64,000 nucleotides of DNA, taken from Acinetobacter halotolerans (GTDB lineage: Bacteria; Pseudomonadota; Gammaproteobacteria; Pseudomonadales; Moraxellaceae). How positions within the stretch are numbered: the first letter of the stretch is position 1; each line of letters starts with the position of its first letter. The DNA is taken from contig NZ_SGIM01000003.1 in the NCBI RefSeq assembly GCF_004208515.1, forward strand, positions 310,001-374,000, written 5' to 3'. The position numbers and the translations under genes are program-made. Positions 1 through 8,293 of this stretch are shown here, one piece after another. The notes beneath the pieces are model-generated. The model was not told the DNA's origin and searched no databases. It worked only from the letters and a program-made list of their open reading frames with translations.

Positions 1-171
1 ACCACCAACCACGATACCCACCTGCACACCTAAACCAACTAAGTGCGCAATCGACAATGACATTTGATCAAGTACTTGGGCATCAATACCCATATCTTTA
101 TTTCCAGCTAAAGCTTCACCAGAAAGCTTAAGCAAGATACGTGCATAACGCGGATTTTTAGAAGTTGACAT
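1..171 (-). CDS. pyrH: UMP kinase, N-terminal part (runs off the left edge)
   Basis: Only the first 57 codons are present. UMP kinase phosphorylates UMP to UDP in pyrimidine nucleotide synthesis and is a hexameric cytosolic enzyme of the amino acid kinase family. The visible part has the family opening strand and phosphate loop ([14 protein letters not shown], residues 10-23) and the second glycine-rich strand [10 protein letters not shown] at the cut edge. The ATG at 171 is followed by a normal PyrH beginning. It lies 50 bases downstream of rimO on the same strand, so it may share transcripts with rimO. Confidence 0.95.
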   Translation of the reverse strand, partial: MSTSKNPRYARILLKLSGEALAGNKDMGIDAQVLDQMSLSIAHLVGLGVQVGIVVGG

Positions 172-221
172 ACTTTTACTCCAAACCGAACAATCTCAAA
201 ATTCTTAAATTTAATTCAACA

Positions 222-1565
222 TCAAGCAGATTTAATCTGAATCAACTTTGCAAATAAATCATATTCATCTGCATCGGTAATTTCGACTTCAAGCAAAGCC
301 CCTGCTTTAATCATGCTTTTATCAATATCTTCAACGAAAACATTGCCATCGATTTCTGGTGCATCTGCATATGAACGTGCAACAGCGACTGGAAACTCGT
401 CTTCTAAATGATCAACAAGCACGGTCATCGTTTGGCCAATACGTTTTTGTAATTTTGCAGCGGAAATTTCTTGCTGAACTTCCATAAAACGTTCATAACG
501 TTGTTGCTTAATTTCTTCAGGAACATGATCTGGAAGATCATTGGCTGTTGCACCCTCTACAGGTGAATATGTGAAGCAACCTACACGATCAAGTTGAGCT
601 TCTTTCAACCAATCTAACAAAGTTTGGAAGTCTTCTTCGGTTTCACCTGGAAAACCAACCACAAAAGTTGAACGAATCACCAAATCAGGGCATTTTTCAC
701 GCCACAACTTTAGGCGCTCTAAAGTGTTTTCACTATGCGCTGGTCGCTTCATCAATTTTAGGATGCGTGGGCTGGCATGCTGAAAAGGAATATCTAAATA
801 TGGCAAAATTTTGCCTTGAGCCATAAGGTCAATAACAGCATCAACATGTGGATATGGATATACATAATGTAAGCGAACCCAAACACCGAGCTGACCGAGT
901 GCTTCACACATATCATAGAATTTGGTTTTTACAGGCTGACCATTCCAAAAGTCCAGCTTATATTTAGTATCTAATCCATAAGCAGACGTATCTTGAGAAA
1001 TCACCAAGACTTCTTTTACCCCTGCACGTTTCAATGCAGCCGCTTCTTCCAAGACCGAACCAACAGGACGAGAAACGAGATCTCCACGCATACTTGGGAT
1101 GATACAGAATGTACAACGATGGTTGCAGCCTTCCGATATTTTTAAATAGGCATAATGCTTTGGTGTTAAACGAACACCTTGCTCTGGAACCAAATCGATA
1201 AATGGATTGTGCTTTGGTGGTGCTGGTACATATTCATGTACTGCCTCCATAACATCTTGGTATGCTGCCGCACCTGTTACTTTGAGAACATTTGGGTGCA
1301 TTTGGCGAATTTTATCTTCGTCTTTGCCTAAACAACCTGTTACGATAACTCGACCGTTTTCGCTCATGGCTTCGCCAATCGCGTCTAAAGACTCTTGTAC
1401 TGCAGATTCAATAAAACCACAGGTATTAACAACAACCAAATCTGCACCGTCATAATCTGATGCAACTTGATAACCTTCAGTCTTTAACTGAGTTAAAATT
1501 CGTTCAGAATCTACCAATGCCTTAGGACAACCTAAAGATACAAAACCGACTTTGGGGGTCTTCAT
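222..1565 (-). CDS. rimO: Ribosomal protein uS12 Asp-89 methylthiotransferase
   Basis: RimO is a radical-SAM enzyme that adds a methylthio group to the beta carbon of an aspartate of ribosomal protein S12. The 447-residue product has the N-terminal methylthiotransferase domain with three cluster cysteines (C13, C49, C78), the radical-SAM triad in [10 protein letters not shown] (C147, C151, C154) and a C-terminal TRAM-like region. The frame stays open for another 65 codons upstream, but the family start is the [13 protein letters not shown] methionine at 1565, which gives the usual length. The spurious extension reaches to about 1760. Confidence 0.95.
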   Translation of the reverse strand: MKTPKVGFVSLGCPKALVDSERILTQLKTEGYQVASDYDGADLVVVNTCGFIESAVQESLDAIGEAMSENGRVIVTGCLGKDEDKIRQMHPNVLKVTGAAAYQDVMEAVHEYVPAPPKHNPFIDLVPEQGVRLTPKHYAYLKISEGCNHRCTFCIIPSMRGDLVSRPVGSVLEEAAALKRAGVKEVLVISQDTSAYGLDTKYKLDFWNGQPVKTKFYDMCEALGQLGVWVRLHYVYPYPHVDAVIDLMAQGKILPYLDIPFQHASPRILKLMKRPAHSENTLERLKLWREKCPDLVIRSTFVVGFPGETEEDFQTLLDWLKEAQLDRVGCFTYSPVEGATANDLPDHVPEEIKQQRYERFMEVQQEISAAKLQKRIGQTMTVLVDHLEDEFPVAVARSYADAPEIDGNVFVEDIDKSMIKAGALLEVEITDADEYDLFAKLIQIKSA

Positions 1566-1646
1566 GAATCTGCGCTCCACTTGAATCGGCGTATTGTATG
1601 ACTTTTCTTGGCTTACGCATAGCTGCAAAAACATCTCTTTGTGTAA

Positions 1647-1704
1647 TGCACCAAAATACAACCAATCTTTTAAATAAAATCTAACATTGCACCATTTTGG
1701 AACA
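1647..1704 (+). promoter_or_regulatory. Candidate NtrC (GlnG) enhancer sites upstream of glnL
   Basis: TGCACCATTTTGGAACA at 1688-1704 matches the established NtrC dyad (TGCACC, four bases, TGGTGCA) at all but two of its 13 specified positions. A second half site TGCACC lies at 1647-1652, about four helical turns upstream. Both are 100-180 bases ahead of the predicted transcription start, the usual distance for NtrC enhancers of sigma-54 promoters. Read by eye; no matrix score was computed. Confidence 0.55.
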
Positions 1705-1798
1705 TGATAAGATATTGATTTAAACCCATGTATGTGAAAAATACCGTATAAATAGATCACTTCATGAATAAACTATTGAAATTTAGCAAATACAAAGT

Positions 1799-1814
1799 TG
1801 GCGTGCATTTTGCA
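1799..1814 (+). promoter_or_regulatory. Candidate sigma-54 (RpoN) promoter of glnLG
   Basis: TGGCGTGCATTTTGCA has the invariant GG (1800-1801) and GC (1812-1813) with exactly ten bases between, the -24/-12 arrangement of sigma-54 promoters (TGGCAC, five bases, TTGCA). Transcription would start near 1825, about 70 bases before the glnL ATG. With the NtrC site upstream this suggests that the glnLG pair controls its own synthesis under nitrogen limitation. Confidence 0.6.
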
Positions 1815-1893
1815 TTAAATACATTTAAGAAGTTAATGGCTATTCATTCAAATTGATATTTATTGCGCCATTTTAAAACAGGACGATTCACAA

Positions 1894-3003
1894 ATGGATC
1901 AAAACACCACTATCGACTATCGACTCTTAGTAGATAATCTGACAACTGCCATTTTATTGGTCGATAGTAACCTTAATATTTTTTATTTGAATTCTGCTTG
2001 TGAAGCATTATTTGATATCAGTCTGTTTCGCGCCTCAAGACAACCTGTGTTGAACTTGCTACACGCTCATGATGACTCATTTAATACACATCAAGCCTTA
2101 TTAAAGACATTAAAAAGCGGACAGCATTACACACGTCGTGAAGCTGTCATCAATGTGAGTTTTAAATCAATTCACGTTGATTACACAGTTTCACAGCTTA
2201 ATATGGGTAAAAACAATTCTCCATTATTACTCATCGAACTCAACCCTATTGATCGCATGTTGAAGATTTCCAAAGAGGAAAATTTAGTTCAACAACATCA
2301 AGTCGCGCGTCAATTGGTTCGTGGTGTTGCACATGAAATCAAAAATCCTTTAGCGGGGATCCGGGGAGCCACCCAACTACTCGCACGCAGCTTAAATGAT
2401 GATCGCTATGGCGAATTTACAGATATTATTATTAGTGAAGTCGATCGACTTACCAATTTAGCGGACACCATGCTAGGTTCACGCCAATTGCCTAGCTATG
2501 AACATGTCAATGTGCATGAGCCATTAGAGCGTGTTAGATCATTAATCACGAATCAAACCAAAAAGAAGATTAAAATCACACGTGACTATGACCTTTCACT
2601 CCCCGATGTCATGGCGGATCGCGATCAACTTATTCAAGTCATGCTCAATATAAGTGTAAATGCCGTACAAGCCATGACCGAAAATAAAGATTTTTTTGTT
2701 GAGTCAGAACCTGAACTTATTTTACGAACCCGTATACAACGCTTAGTCACCATTAATGGTTCTCTTCATCGCTCAACCGTTCGTATTGATATTGAAGACA
2801 ACGGACCTGGTGTACCTGAAAGTATTTTAGAATCTGTATTTTACCCTCTCGTCACTGGACGAGCTAAAGGTACAGGACTAGGCCTTAGCATTGCACAAAA
2901 CATCATGCATCAACATAACGGAATGATCGAGTGTCAATCCGTTTCTGGAAAAACCGTATTTAGCTTATATTTACCTTGGGAGTCAGACCGTGTCACGAAA
3001 TAA
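1894..3003 (+). CDS. glnL: Nitrogen regulation sensor histidine kinase NtrB
   Basis: NtrB is the cytosolic kinase/phosphatase that, with PII protein, sets the phosphorylation of NtrC according to nitrogen status. The 369-residue product has no membrane segment. It has an N-terminal PAS-like domain (about 8-115), the phospho-accepting H-box GVAHEIKNPLAG with H147, an N-box (NISVNAVQAM), and G-boxes DNGPGV and GTGLGLSIA. The ATG at 1894 is preceded by AGGA. The gene overlaps glnG by 14 bases, so translation is probably coupled. glnA is not adjacent here. Confidence 0.95.
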   Translation: MDQNTTIDYRLLVDNLTTAILLVDSNLNIFYLNSACEALFDISLFRASRQPVLNLLHAHDDSFNTHQALLKTLKSGQHYTRREAVINVSFKSIHVDYTVSQLNMGKNNSPLLLIELNPIDRMLKISKEENLVQQHQVARQLVRGVAHEIKNPLAGIRGATQLLARSLNDDRYGEFTDIIISEVDRLTNLADTMLGSRQLPSYEHVNVHEPLERVRSLITNQTKKKIKITRDYDLSLPDVMADRDQLIQVMLNISVNAVQAMTENKDFFVESEPELILRTRIQRLVTINGSLHRSTVRIDIEDNGPGVPESILESVFYPLVTGRAKGTGLGLSIAQNIMHQHNGMIECQSVSGKTVFSLYLPWESDRVTK

Positions 3004-4498
3004 AATTTGGGTAATAGATGACGATCGTGCCATGCGTTGGGTACTCGAAAAAACTTTTAAAGAAGAAGGTTTTGACGTTACCAATTTTGAAGAGGCACAA
3101 ACAGCGCTGGAACGCCTACATGATGATGCACCAGATGTCATTCTGACGGATATTCGCATGCCAGGTATTGATGGTTTAACTTTTCTATCTAAAGTTAAAA
3201 ACACTCATCCCGACCTACCTGTGATCATCATGACCGCTCACTCTGATCTAGAATCAGCGGTATCTAGCTATCAAACTGGTGCTTTTGAATATTTACCAAA
3301 ACCTTTTGATATAGATGAAGCATTAGCACTGGTCAATCGTGCTATTTTGCATATCAATAAATTACAACAGCAAGAAGCAACTAAAACCGCAGCAGCGGCG
3401 CCTATTCAGTCAACTGAAATCATTGGCGAATCACCTGCCATGCAGGAAGTATTCCGTGCGATTGGGCGTCTATCACAATCACACATTACCGTTTTAATTA
3501 ATGGTGAATCAGGAACAGGTAAGGAACTTGTTGCTCACGCTTTGCATAAACACTCACCACGTCGTGCTAAACCATTTATTGCCCTTAACATGGCTGCAAT
3601 CCCAAAAGACTTGATTGAAACTGAGTTATTTGGACATGAAAAGGGTGCATTTACAGGCGCCAACACTCAACATCAAGGACGTTTTGAACAAGCCAATGGC
3701 GGAACACTATTTCTTGATGAAATTGGTGACATGCCATTTGAAACACAAACTCGTTTACTTCGTGTCTTAGCAGATGGAGAGTTTTATCGCGTTGGCGGAC
3801 ATATACCGGTCAAAGTTGATGTCCGGATTGTTGCTGCAACCCATCAAGATTTGGAAAAGCTGGTCAATGAAGGCCGCTTCCGTGAAGATTTATATCACCG
3901 ACTTAATGTCATTCGCATTCACATTCCAAAACTTGCACATCGTAGCGAAGATATTCCTATGCTGGCGCAACACTTCTTAGCACGCGCAGGCAAAGAATTA
4001 GGCGTAAGCCCAAAAATCTTACGCACCGAAACAACTGACTATATGCAACAGTTACCTTGGCCAGGAAATGTACGTCAGTTAGAAAATACTTGTCGCTGGC
4101 TTACCGTCATGATCACAGGTCGTGAAGTTTATCCAGAAGACCTTCCTGCGGAACTCAAACAAGTCTCTGTACAAAAAATATCAAGTGATACAACACCTAC
4201 AACGTCATCCATTGCTAATCCAATGTTAGTGGATCGAATGACTGTTCATCATTGGGATGAATTATTGGCTCAATGGGCGATTCAAAAACTCAAAAATGGT
4301 GAAATGAAGATTCTTGATATTGCCACACCGATGTTTGAACGCACCCTGATCACTGCTGCTTTACAACAAACACGTGGTCGTAAACGCCATGCTGCTGAGC
4401 TTTTAGGTTGGGGACGCAATACACTCACCCGTAAACTCAAAGAACTAGGAATGGATTCAACAGAGGAAGACGAAGAAGACGAAACCCGCCCAGCTTAG
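2990..4498 (+). CDS. glnG: Nitrogen regulation response regulator NtrC, sigma-54 activator
   Basis: NtrC activates RpoN-dependent nitrogen genes. Its receiver domain (residues 4-118) has the acidic pair D11/D12, phosphorylation site D54 and K104. The AAA+ domain (about 145-380) has Walker A GESGTGKE (172-179) and the sigma-54 contact loop GAFTGA (219-224). A Fis-type helix-turn-helix is near residues 455-490, followed by an acidic tail. The start is GTG at 2990 inside the end of glnL, which puts [11 protein letters not shown] at the normal receiver start. At 502 residues it is slightly longer than the enteric protein. Confidence 0.95.
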   Translation: MSRNKIWVIDDDRAMRWVLEKTFKEEGFDVTNFEEAQTALERLHDDAPDVILTDIRMPGIDGLTFLSKVKNTHPDLPVIIMTAHSDLESAVSSYQTGAFEYLPKPFDIDEALALVNRAILHINKLQQQEATKTAAAAPIQSTEIIGESPAMQEVFRAIGRLSQSHITVLINGESGTGKELVAHALHKHSPRRAKPFIALNMAAIPKDLIETELFGHEKGAFTGANTQHQGRFEQANGGTLFLDEIGDMPFETQTRLLRVLADGEFYRVGGHIPVKVDVRIVAATHQDLEKLVNEGRFREDLYHRLNVIRIHIPKLAHRSEDIPMLAQHFLARAGKELGVSPKILRTETTDYMQQLPWPGNVRQLENTCRWLTVMITGREVYPEDLPAELKQVSVQKISSDTTPTTSSIANPMLVDRMTVHHWDELLAQWAIQKLKNGEMKILDIATPMFERTLITAALQQTRGRKRHAAELLGWGRNTLTRKLKELGMDSTEEDEEDETRPA

Positions 4499-4516
4499 CC
4501 GTTAAAACTTTCTAGC

Positions 4517-4549
4517 AAAAAAGCGAGTCACCTATGTACTCGCTTTTTT
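4517..4549 (+). terminator. Rho-independent terminator after glnG
   Basis: GCGAGT and ACTCGC form a stem flanked by six A on the left and six T on the right, starting 19 bases after the glnG stop codon. Confidence 0.9.
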
Positions 4550-4588
4550 GCGCTACAAGCGGTGTTAAGTCATACCCAAAACAGATGA

Positions 4589-4618
4589 CCATACAATGCA
4601 TATGGTTTTTGCTATAAT
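4589..4618 (+). promoter_or_regulatory. Extended -10 promoter and small dyad before the TetR gene
   Basis: TGCTATAAT (4610-4618) is a perfect extended -10 element. Just upstream lies the dyad CCATA-CAATGCA-TATGG (4589-4605), placed where a -35 box would be. The position suits a TetR autoregulatory operator. A related half, GCATATAAGTATGG, occurs again just before the start codon. Assignment is inference. Confidence 0.45.
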
Positions 4619-4650
4619 GAGTATTACCCTGCATATAAGTATGGAAAACA

Positions 4651-5292
4651 ATGACTGATATTTGTTACCCAAGCTGTGAACAACCTCAAACCCGTCGTGG
4701 TCAAGAACGTCGTTTAGCCTTATTACTCTGTGCTACCGATTTGTTTCTTGAAAAAGGGTATGATGCTGTTTCTTTGGATGATATTGTCAATCATGCGGGT
4801 GGTTCCAAGACATCTATTTATAAGTATTTTGGAAACAAAGAAGGGCTTTTTACCGCTATTTGTGATTACAGACGTGAAGTTTTTTTTAATGGGGTTTGCT
4901 TACCGTATACCTCGGAACAGATTAGTTTAAGAAATTATCTAAACAAAACACTCCAGCGTTTTTACAAACATATTATTCTTCCCGAAAATATTGCTTTTAT
5001 GCGCATGTTCACCGAACAAACCCAAAAAGATGCGCAGTTAGCGAATTATTTTTATGATAAATGTGCCTCCAACATTCAAAATACCATCGCTTTTGCACTC
5101 GAACATGCACATTCAAACAATGAGATTTTTTGTTCACACCCCCATTTTTCTGCCACGATGTATTTCGGAATCTTACGCGATGTCGAGTGGCGTATTTTAA
5201 TGGGATTAAACATCCCAGAAGATGATAATGAAATATTTGATTATATTGATTATTCTGTAGAGCTCTTCTTAAAGGCTCATCAAAAGGTCTAA
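4651..5292 (+). CDS. TetR/AcrR family transcriptional regulator
   Basis: A 213-residue one-component regulator. The N-terminal helix-turn-helix spans about residues 20-65 (ATDLFLEKGYDAVSLDDIV, then SKTSIYKYFGNKEGLF), which is typical of TetR. The remaining all-helical domain would bind an unknown ligand. It stands alone between glnG and argF, each separated from it by a terminator or promoter, so its target is not obvious from context. The ATG is preceded by GGAAAAC. Confidence 0.85.
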   Translation: MTDICYPSCEQPQTRRGQERRLALLLCATDLFLEKGYDAVSLDDIVNHAGGSKTSIYKYFGNKEGLFTAICDYRREVFFNGVCLPYTSEQISLRNYLNKTLQRFYKHIILPENIAFMRMFTEQTQKDAQLANYFYDKCASNIQNTIAFALEHAHSNNEIFCSHPHFSATMYFGILRDVEWRILMGLNIPEDDNEIFDYIDYSVELFLKAHQKV

Positions 5293-5297
5293 TTCTT

Positions 5298-5393
5298 TTG
5301 CATTTTTTTAGACCTATAGTATAGTAGTCAATTCTTTTTTATTCACCACCCAATAAAGAGCAATTAGTTATTGTTTTTATTCAATAATTATTG
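5298..5393 (+). promoter_or_regulatory. argF promoter region with an ARG-box-like palindrome
   Basis: TTGCAT (5298-5303) and TATAGT (5320-5325), 16 bases apart, make a plausible sigma-70 promoter. CAATAATTATTG at 5382-5393 is a perfect palindrome immediately upstream of the GGGAG ribosome site. Its core resembles the enteric arginine-repressor box (TGAATAATTATTCA), though the outer G/C positions are swapped. Confidence 0.35.
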
Positions 5394-5404
5394 TGGGAGT
5401 AACT

Positions 5405-6325
5405 ATGGCGCTTCGGCATTTTCTAACTTTACGTGACCTATCTTCTTTGGAACTGCAACGCATTTTAGATCGCGCGCATGAACTTAAGCGTATGCAACAT
5501 AGCAATACGGTATATCAACCTTTTGTTGGTAAAGTTTTGGGAATGATTTTTGAGAAATCGAGTACACGTACACGTATTTCTTTTGAAGCTGGTATCGACC
5601 AGTTTGGTGGTAGTGCTATCTTTTTATCTCCACGCGACACCCAATTGGGTCGTGGTGAACCGATTGAAGATTCCGCTCGTGTGATATCAAGCATGCTTGA
5701 TATCGTCATGATCCGTACTTTTGGTCATGACATTGTCGAACGTTTTGCTTCTTACTCAAAAGTTCCTGTCATCAATGGTCTCACTGATGACCATCACCCT
5801 TGCCAATTGCTTGCTGACCTACAAACCTATCAAGAACACCGCGGTAGTATCGAAGGTAAAACAGTTGCTTGGATTGGTGATGGCAACAATATGTGTAACT
5901 CATATATTGAAGCAGCACATATGATGGGCTTTAAACTAAAAATTGCCGCACCTGAAGGCTATGAACCACAAGCGAAATTTTTAGCCGAATTTGCAGATTG
6001 TGTTGAGGTTTTCAATAAAGCTGAAGATGCAGCCGTCAATGCCGACTTGATCGTGACCGATGTTTGGGCAAGCATGGGCCAAGAAGAAGAGCAAAAACTT
6101 CGTGAGCAAGCGTTTGCTGATTTTCAAGTCAATGAAAAACTCATGGACTTGGCTCACCCTGATTGCTTATTTATGCATTGTTTGCCAGCACATCGTGGTG
6201 AAGAAATTTCTGAAAATATGCTTGATCATAAAAATGCCGTTGTCTGGGATGAAGCAGAAAACCGTTTACATGCTCAAAAAGCATTGATGGAATTCTTACT
6301 AAACGAGAATCTCAAAAAAGACTAA
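5405..6325 (+). CDS. argF: Ornithine carbamoyltransferase
   Basis: Catalyses ornithine + carbamoyl phosphate to citrulline in arginine synthesis, as a cytosolic trimer. The 306-residue product has the carbamoyl-phosphate loop STRTR (53-57), HPCQ (131-134) and the ornithine-binding HCLPAHRG near the C terminus. An in-frame GTG at 5393 would add four residues, but GGGAG at 5395-5399 fits the ATG at 5405. argD of the same pathway lies about 24 kb away in this window. Confidence 0.97.
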   Translation: MALRHFLTLRDLSSLELQRILDRAHELKRMQHSNTVYQPFVGKVLGMIFEKSSTRTRISFEAGIDQFGGSAIFLSPRDTQLGRGEPIEDSARVISSMLDIVMIRTFGHDIVERFASYSKVPVINGLTDDHHPCQLLADLQTYQEHRGSIEGKTVAWIGDGNNMCNSYIEAAHMMGFKLKIAAPEGYEPQAKFLAEFADCVEVFNKAEDAAVNADLIVTDVWASMGQEEEQKLREQAFADFQVNEKLMDLAHPDCLFMHCLPAHRGEEISENMLDHKNAVVWDEAENRLHAQKALMEFLLNENLKKD

Positions 6326-6335
6326 ATGGTAAAAT

Positions 6336-6366
6336 AAAAACAGCATCATTTGATGCTGTTTTTTTG
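6336..6366 (+). terminator. Terminator after argF
   Basis: AACAGCATCA and TGATGCTGTT pair around a short loop and are followed by a run of T, starting 11 bases after the argF stop. Confidence 0.9.
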
Positions 6367-6490
6367 CGTCTTATATTTTTATTTGAGCCTTATAAATTGA
6401 ACACTTAAATAAAAACACTTATAGTAATCCATGCCCTTTAGATTAAGTTTCTCTTTATAAGAAAACTTCAATGACGACACAGCGGATCTT

Positions 6491-7015
6491 ATGACAACAC
6501 TTGAGCAAGCTTTATCTGAAATACCAAGTTTCTCCGTGGTGCATGAGCATTTATTTAGCTCAGCTCAACCAACTGCAGAACAATTACAGCAGATCAAAGA
6601 GTATGGTTGTAGTACAGTCATTAATCTCGCAACTAGCAAATCAGAGAACCACCTCCCTAAGCAAGATCAAATTTGCTTGGACCTTGGTTTAAATTACATT
6701 CATATTCCTATTGATTGGGATATGCCTTGTTCAGAACAATGCCTTTTTGTTTTAGATCTCATTGATCATCTGGTACAGAATGAAGTGGTTTGGTTGCACT
6801 GTGCTAAAAATATGCGTGTGAGCAGCCTGATGTATTTATATCGCCAATTCTATATGAATATTGACCTCCCCGCTGCCCAAGAGCTGTTACACCAGATTTG
6901 GGAACCGAACGAGACTTGGACCGGTTTAATCCATAGTATTGCTTTACAACTTCAAGGCCGTAAAGCAACCCAAGAACTACAGCAAGCATTAATTAATACA
7001 GATCATTTTGCTTGA
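6491..7015 (+). CDS. Protein tyrosine phosphatase-like protein
   Basis: A 174-residue cytosolic protein. SAQPTAEQLQQIKEYG and TVINLAT are typical of the small dual-specificity-like phosphatases, and IPIDWD could supply the general acid. The nucleophile loop reads HCAKNMRVS (H103, C104, R109), so only four residues separate Cys and Arg, where the classical signature has five. A relative with this loop may be a diverged active family or may no longer act on phosphotyrosine. The 3' end overlaps the convergent ispF gene by 13 bases. Substrate unknown. Confidence 0.7.
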   Translation: MTTLEQALSEIPSFSVVHEHLFSSAQPTAEQLQQIKEYGCSTVINLATSKSENHLPKQDQICLDLGLNYIHIPIDWDMPCSEQCLFVLDLIDHLVQNEVVWLHCAKNMRVSSLMYLYRQFYMNIDLPAAQELLHQIWEPNETWTGLIHSIALQLQGRKATQELQQALINTDHFA

Positions 7016-7494
7016 TGTGAAATCAATACAGTCGCAGTCGCCAAGATTCCTTCTTGACGACCAGTAAAACCAAGTTTTTCTGTAGTTGTCGCTTTAATAC
7101 TGACTTGAGTGATCTCTACATCGAGCACATCAGCAATACTTTGACGCATTTCTAGATTATATTTAGCCAGTTTTGGTCGCTCACAAGCGACTGTGATATC
7201 AGCATTATTTAAATGATAACCACGATCTAAAATCAGCTGATAAACATGCTTAAGCAGTACACGGCTATCGGCACCTTTATATTCAGGATCAGTGTCAGGG
7301 AAATGCTGTCCAATATCGCCTAAAGCCAAAGCCCCCAATAAGGCATCGCTTAGAGCATGTAAGACCACATCACCATCTGAATGTGCTTTTAAACCGTGTG
7401 TATGAGGAATTTGAACACCTGCCAAGGTCACAAAATCACCTTCTTCAAAAGCATGTACATCAATCCCTTGTCCAATACGAATTTGAGCAACCAT
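7003..7494 (-). CDS. ispF: 2-C-methyl-D-erythritol 2,4-cyclodiphosphate synthase
   Basis: Fifth enzyme of the MEP pathway to isoprenoids, a trimer with one zinc per site. The 163 residues include the metal ligands D12 and H14 (GIDVHAF) and H46 (DVVLHALSD), the LGDIGQHFPDTD segment, and the C-terminal KATTTEKLGFTGRQEGI. ispD is not next to it here. Its last codons lie inside the 3' end of the convergent phosphatase-like gene, so read-through could give antisense RNA. Confidence 0.96.
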   Translation of the reverse strand: MVAQIRIGQGIDVHAFEEGDFVTLAGVQIPHTHGLKAHSDGDVVLHALSDALLGALALGDIGQHFPDTDPEYKGADSRVLLKHVYQLILDRGYHLNNADITVACERPKLAKYNLEMRQSIADVLDVEITQVSIKATTTEKLGFTGRQEGILATATVLISHQAK

Positions 7495-7593
7495 ATGATT
7501 TTCCTTTTTACAATATACTGAACAAATCTTGTATTCAGGCTTTCTATTTCGCTATAGTACGTTGAGCAAATTAGACTGAAAGTATAAGTGATT

Positions 7594-8241
7594 ATGCTGT
7601 TGAACATTGTAAGAAATCAATTAAAGAAAGCAGGTTATATCATCACATTGGGTTGTTTCTGCTCAACATATACATTCGCCGAATCGATCAATTGCTCTAT
7701 CAGCAACGCTGATCTCAAAATCGTATGTTCACAGCAATATCAAGAGCAACGACAAAAACTCAATGATAAATTTTTAACTGCTTATCTGGTCACTGATGCC
7801 CCTCTACAACTTTTACACGATACTCAAAAGTTATGGTTAGGCCAAATACGAAAATGTAAATCGAAAGCATGTTTTCAACAGCAGTTCGATGCGCGTTTTG
7901 ATGATTTGAATTTTTATACTTCAATGAATCAAACGCTTACACAGCACTATTTAAAATACGAACATGGCAAACTTGCAGCGCAACCTGTTCATTTACAGAT
8001 TCACCAGCTCGACAAAGATAGACTTAAAATTGAAGGGATCGCTTATCGAAGTCCTAACAACCGTTTGGAAACACAAACAGTATCATTGCTTGCTTATAGT
8101 ACGCCAAATGAGAAAAATCAGATTACCGACAACGAAAAGATGTGCCAATATCAATTTGATTTTCAGAAAGCTTTATTGGTGATAAAAACTGAACAAAAAG
8201 GTTGCGAACGCTTTGCAGGCATTTATCGTTTGTATGATTGA
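7594..8241 (+). CDS. Secreted LprI-like (DUF1311-type) protein
   Basis: The N terminus is a signal peptide (two or more lysines, then YIITLGCFC up to TFA). The mature part begins NCSISNADLKIVCSQQY and continues with WLGQIRKCKSKACFQQQF and FDDL. This four-cysteine helical pattern is that of the LprI/DUF1311 group, some of which inhibit lysozyme. The remaining ~130 residues look like a separate beta-rich domain. GTG at 7588 is an alternative start two codons upstream. Periplasmic or outer-membrane location is inferred; function unproven. Confidence 0.65.
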   Translation: MLLNIVRNQLKKAGYIITLGCFCSTYTFAESINCSISNADLKIVCSQQYQEQRQKLNDKFLTAYLVTDAPLQLLHDTQKLWLGQIRKCKSKACFQQQFDARFDDLNFYTSMNQTLTQHYLKYEHGKLAAQPVHLQIHQLDKDRLKIEGIAYRSPNNRLETQTVSLLAYSTPNEKNQITDNEKMCQYQFDFQKALLVIKTEQKGCERFAGIYRLYD

Positions 8242-8260
8242 TACATCAACTTATTAAATG

Positions 8261-8287
8261 GAAAGCCGATGTCTCCATCGGCTTTCT
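8261..8287. terminator. Bidirectional terminator between the LprI-like gene and dadA
   Basis: GAAAGCCGATG and CATCGGCTTTC pair perfectly around a short loop between two convergent stop codons. T-runs are short on both sides, so strength is uncertain. Confidence 0.7.
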
Positions 8288-8293
8288 AGTTAC

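Noticed and set aside
1566..1760. 65-codon N-terminal extension of rimO
   Set aside because: It resembles no protein segment, and the RimO family starts at the [13 protein letters not shown] methionine. The extension covers the NtrC site region on the other strand.
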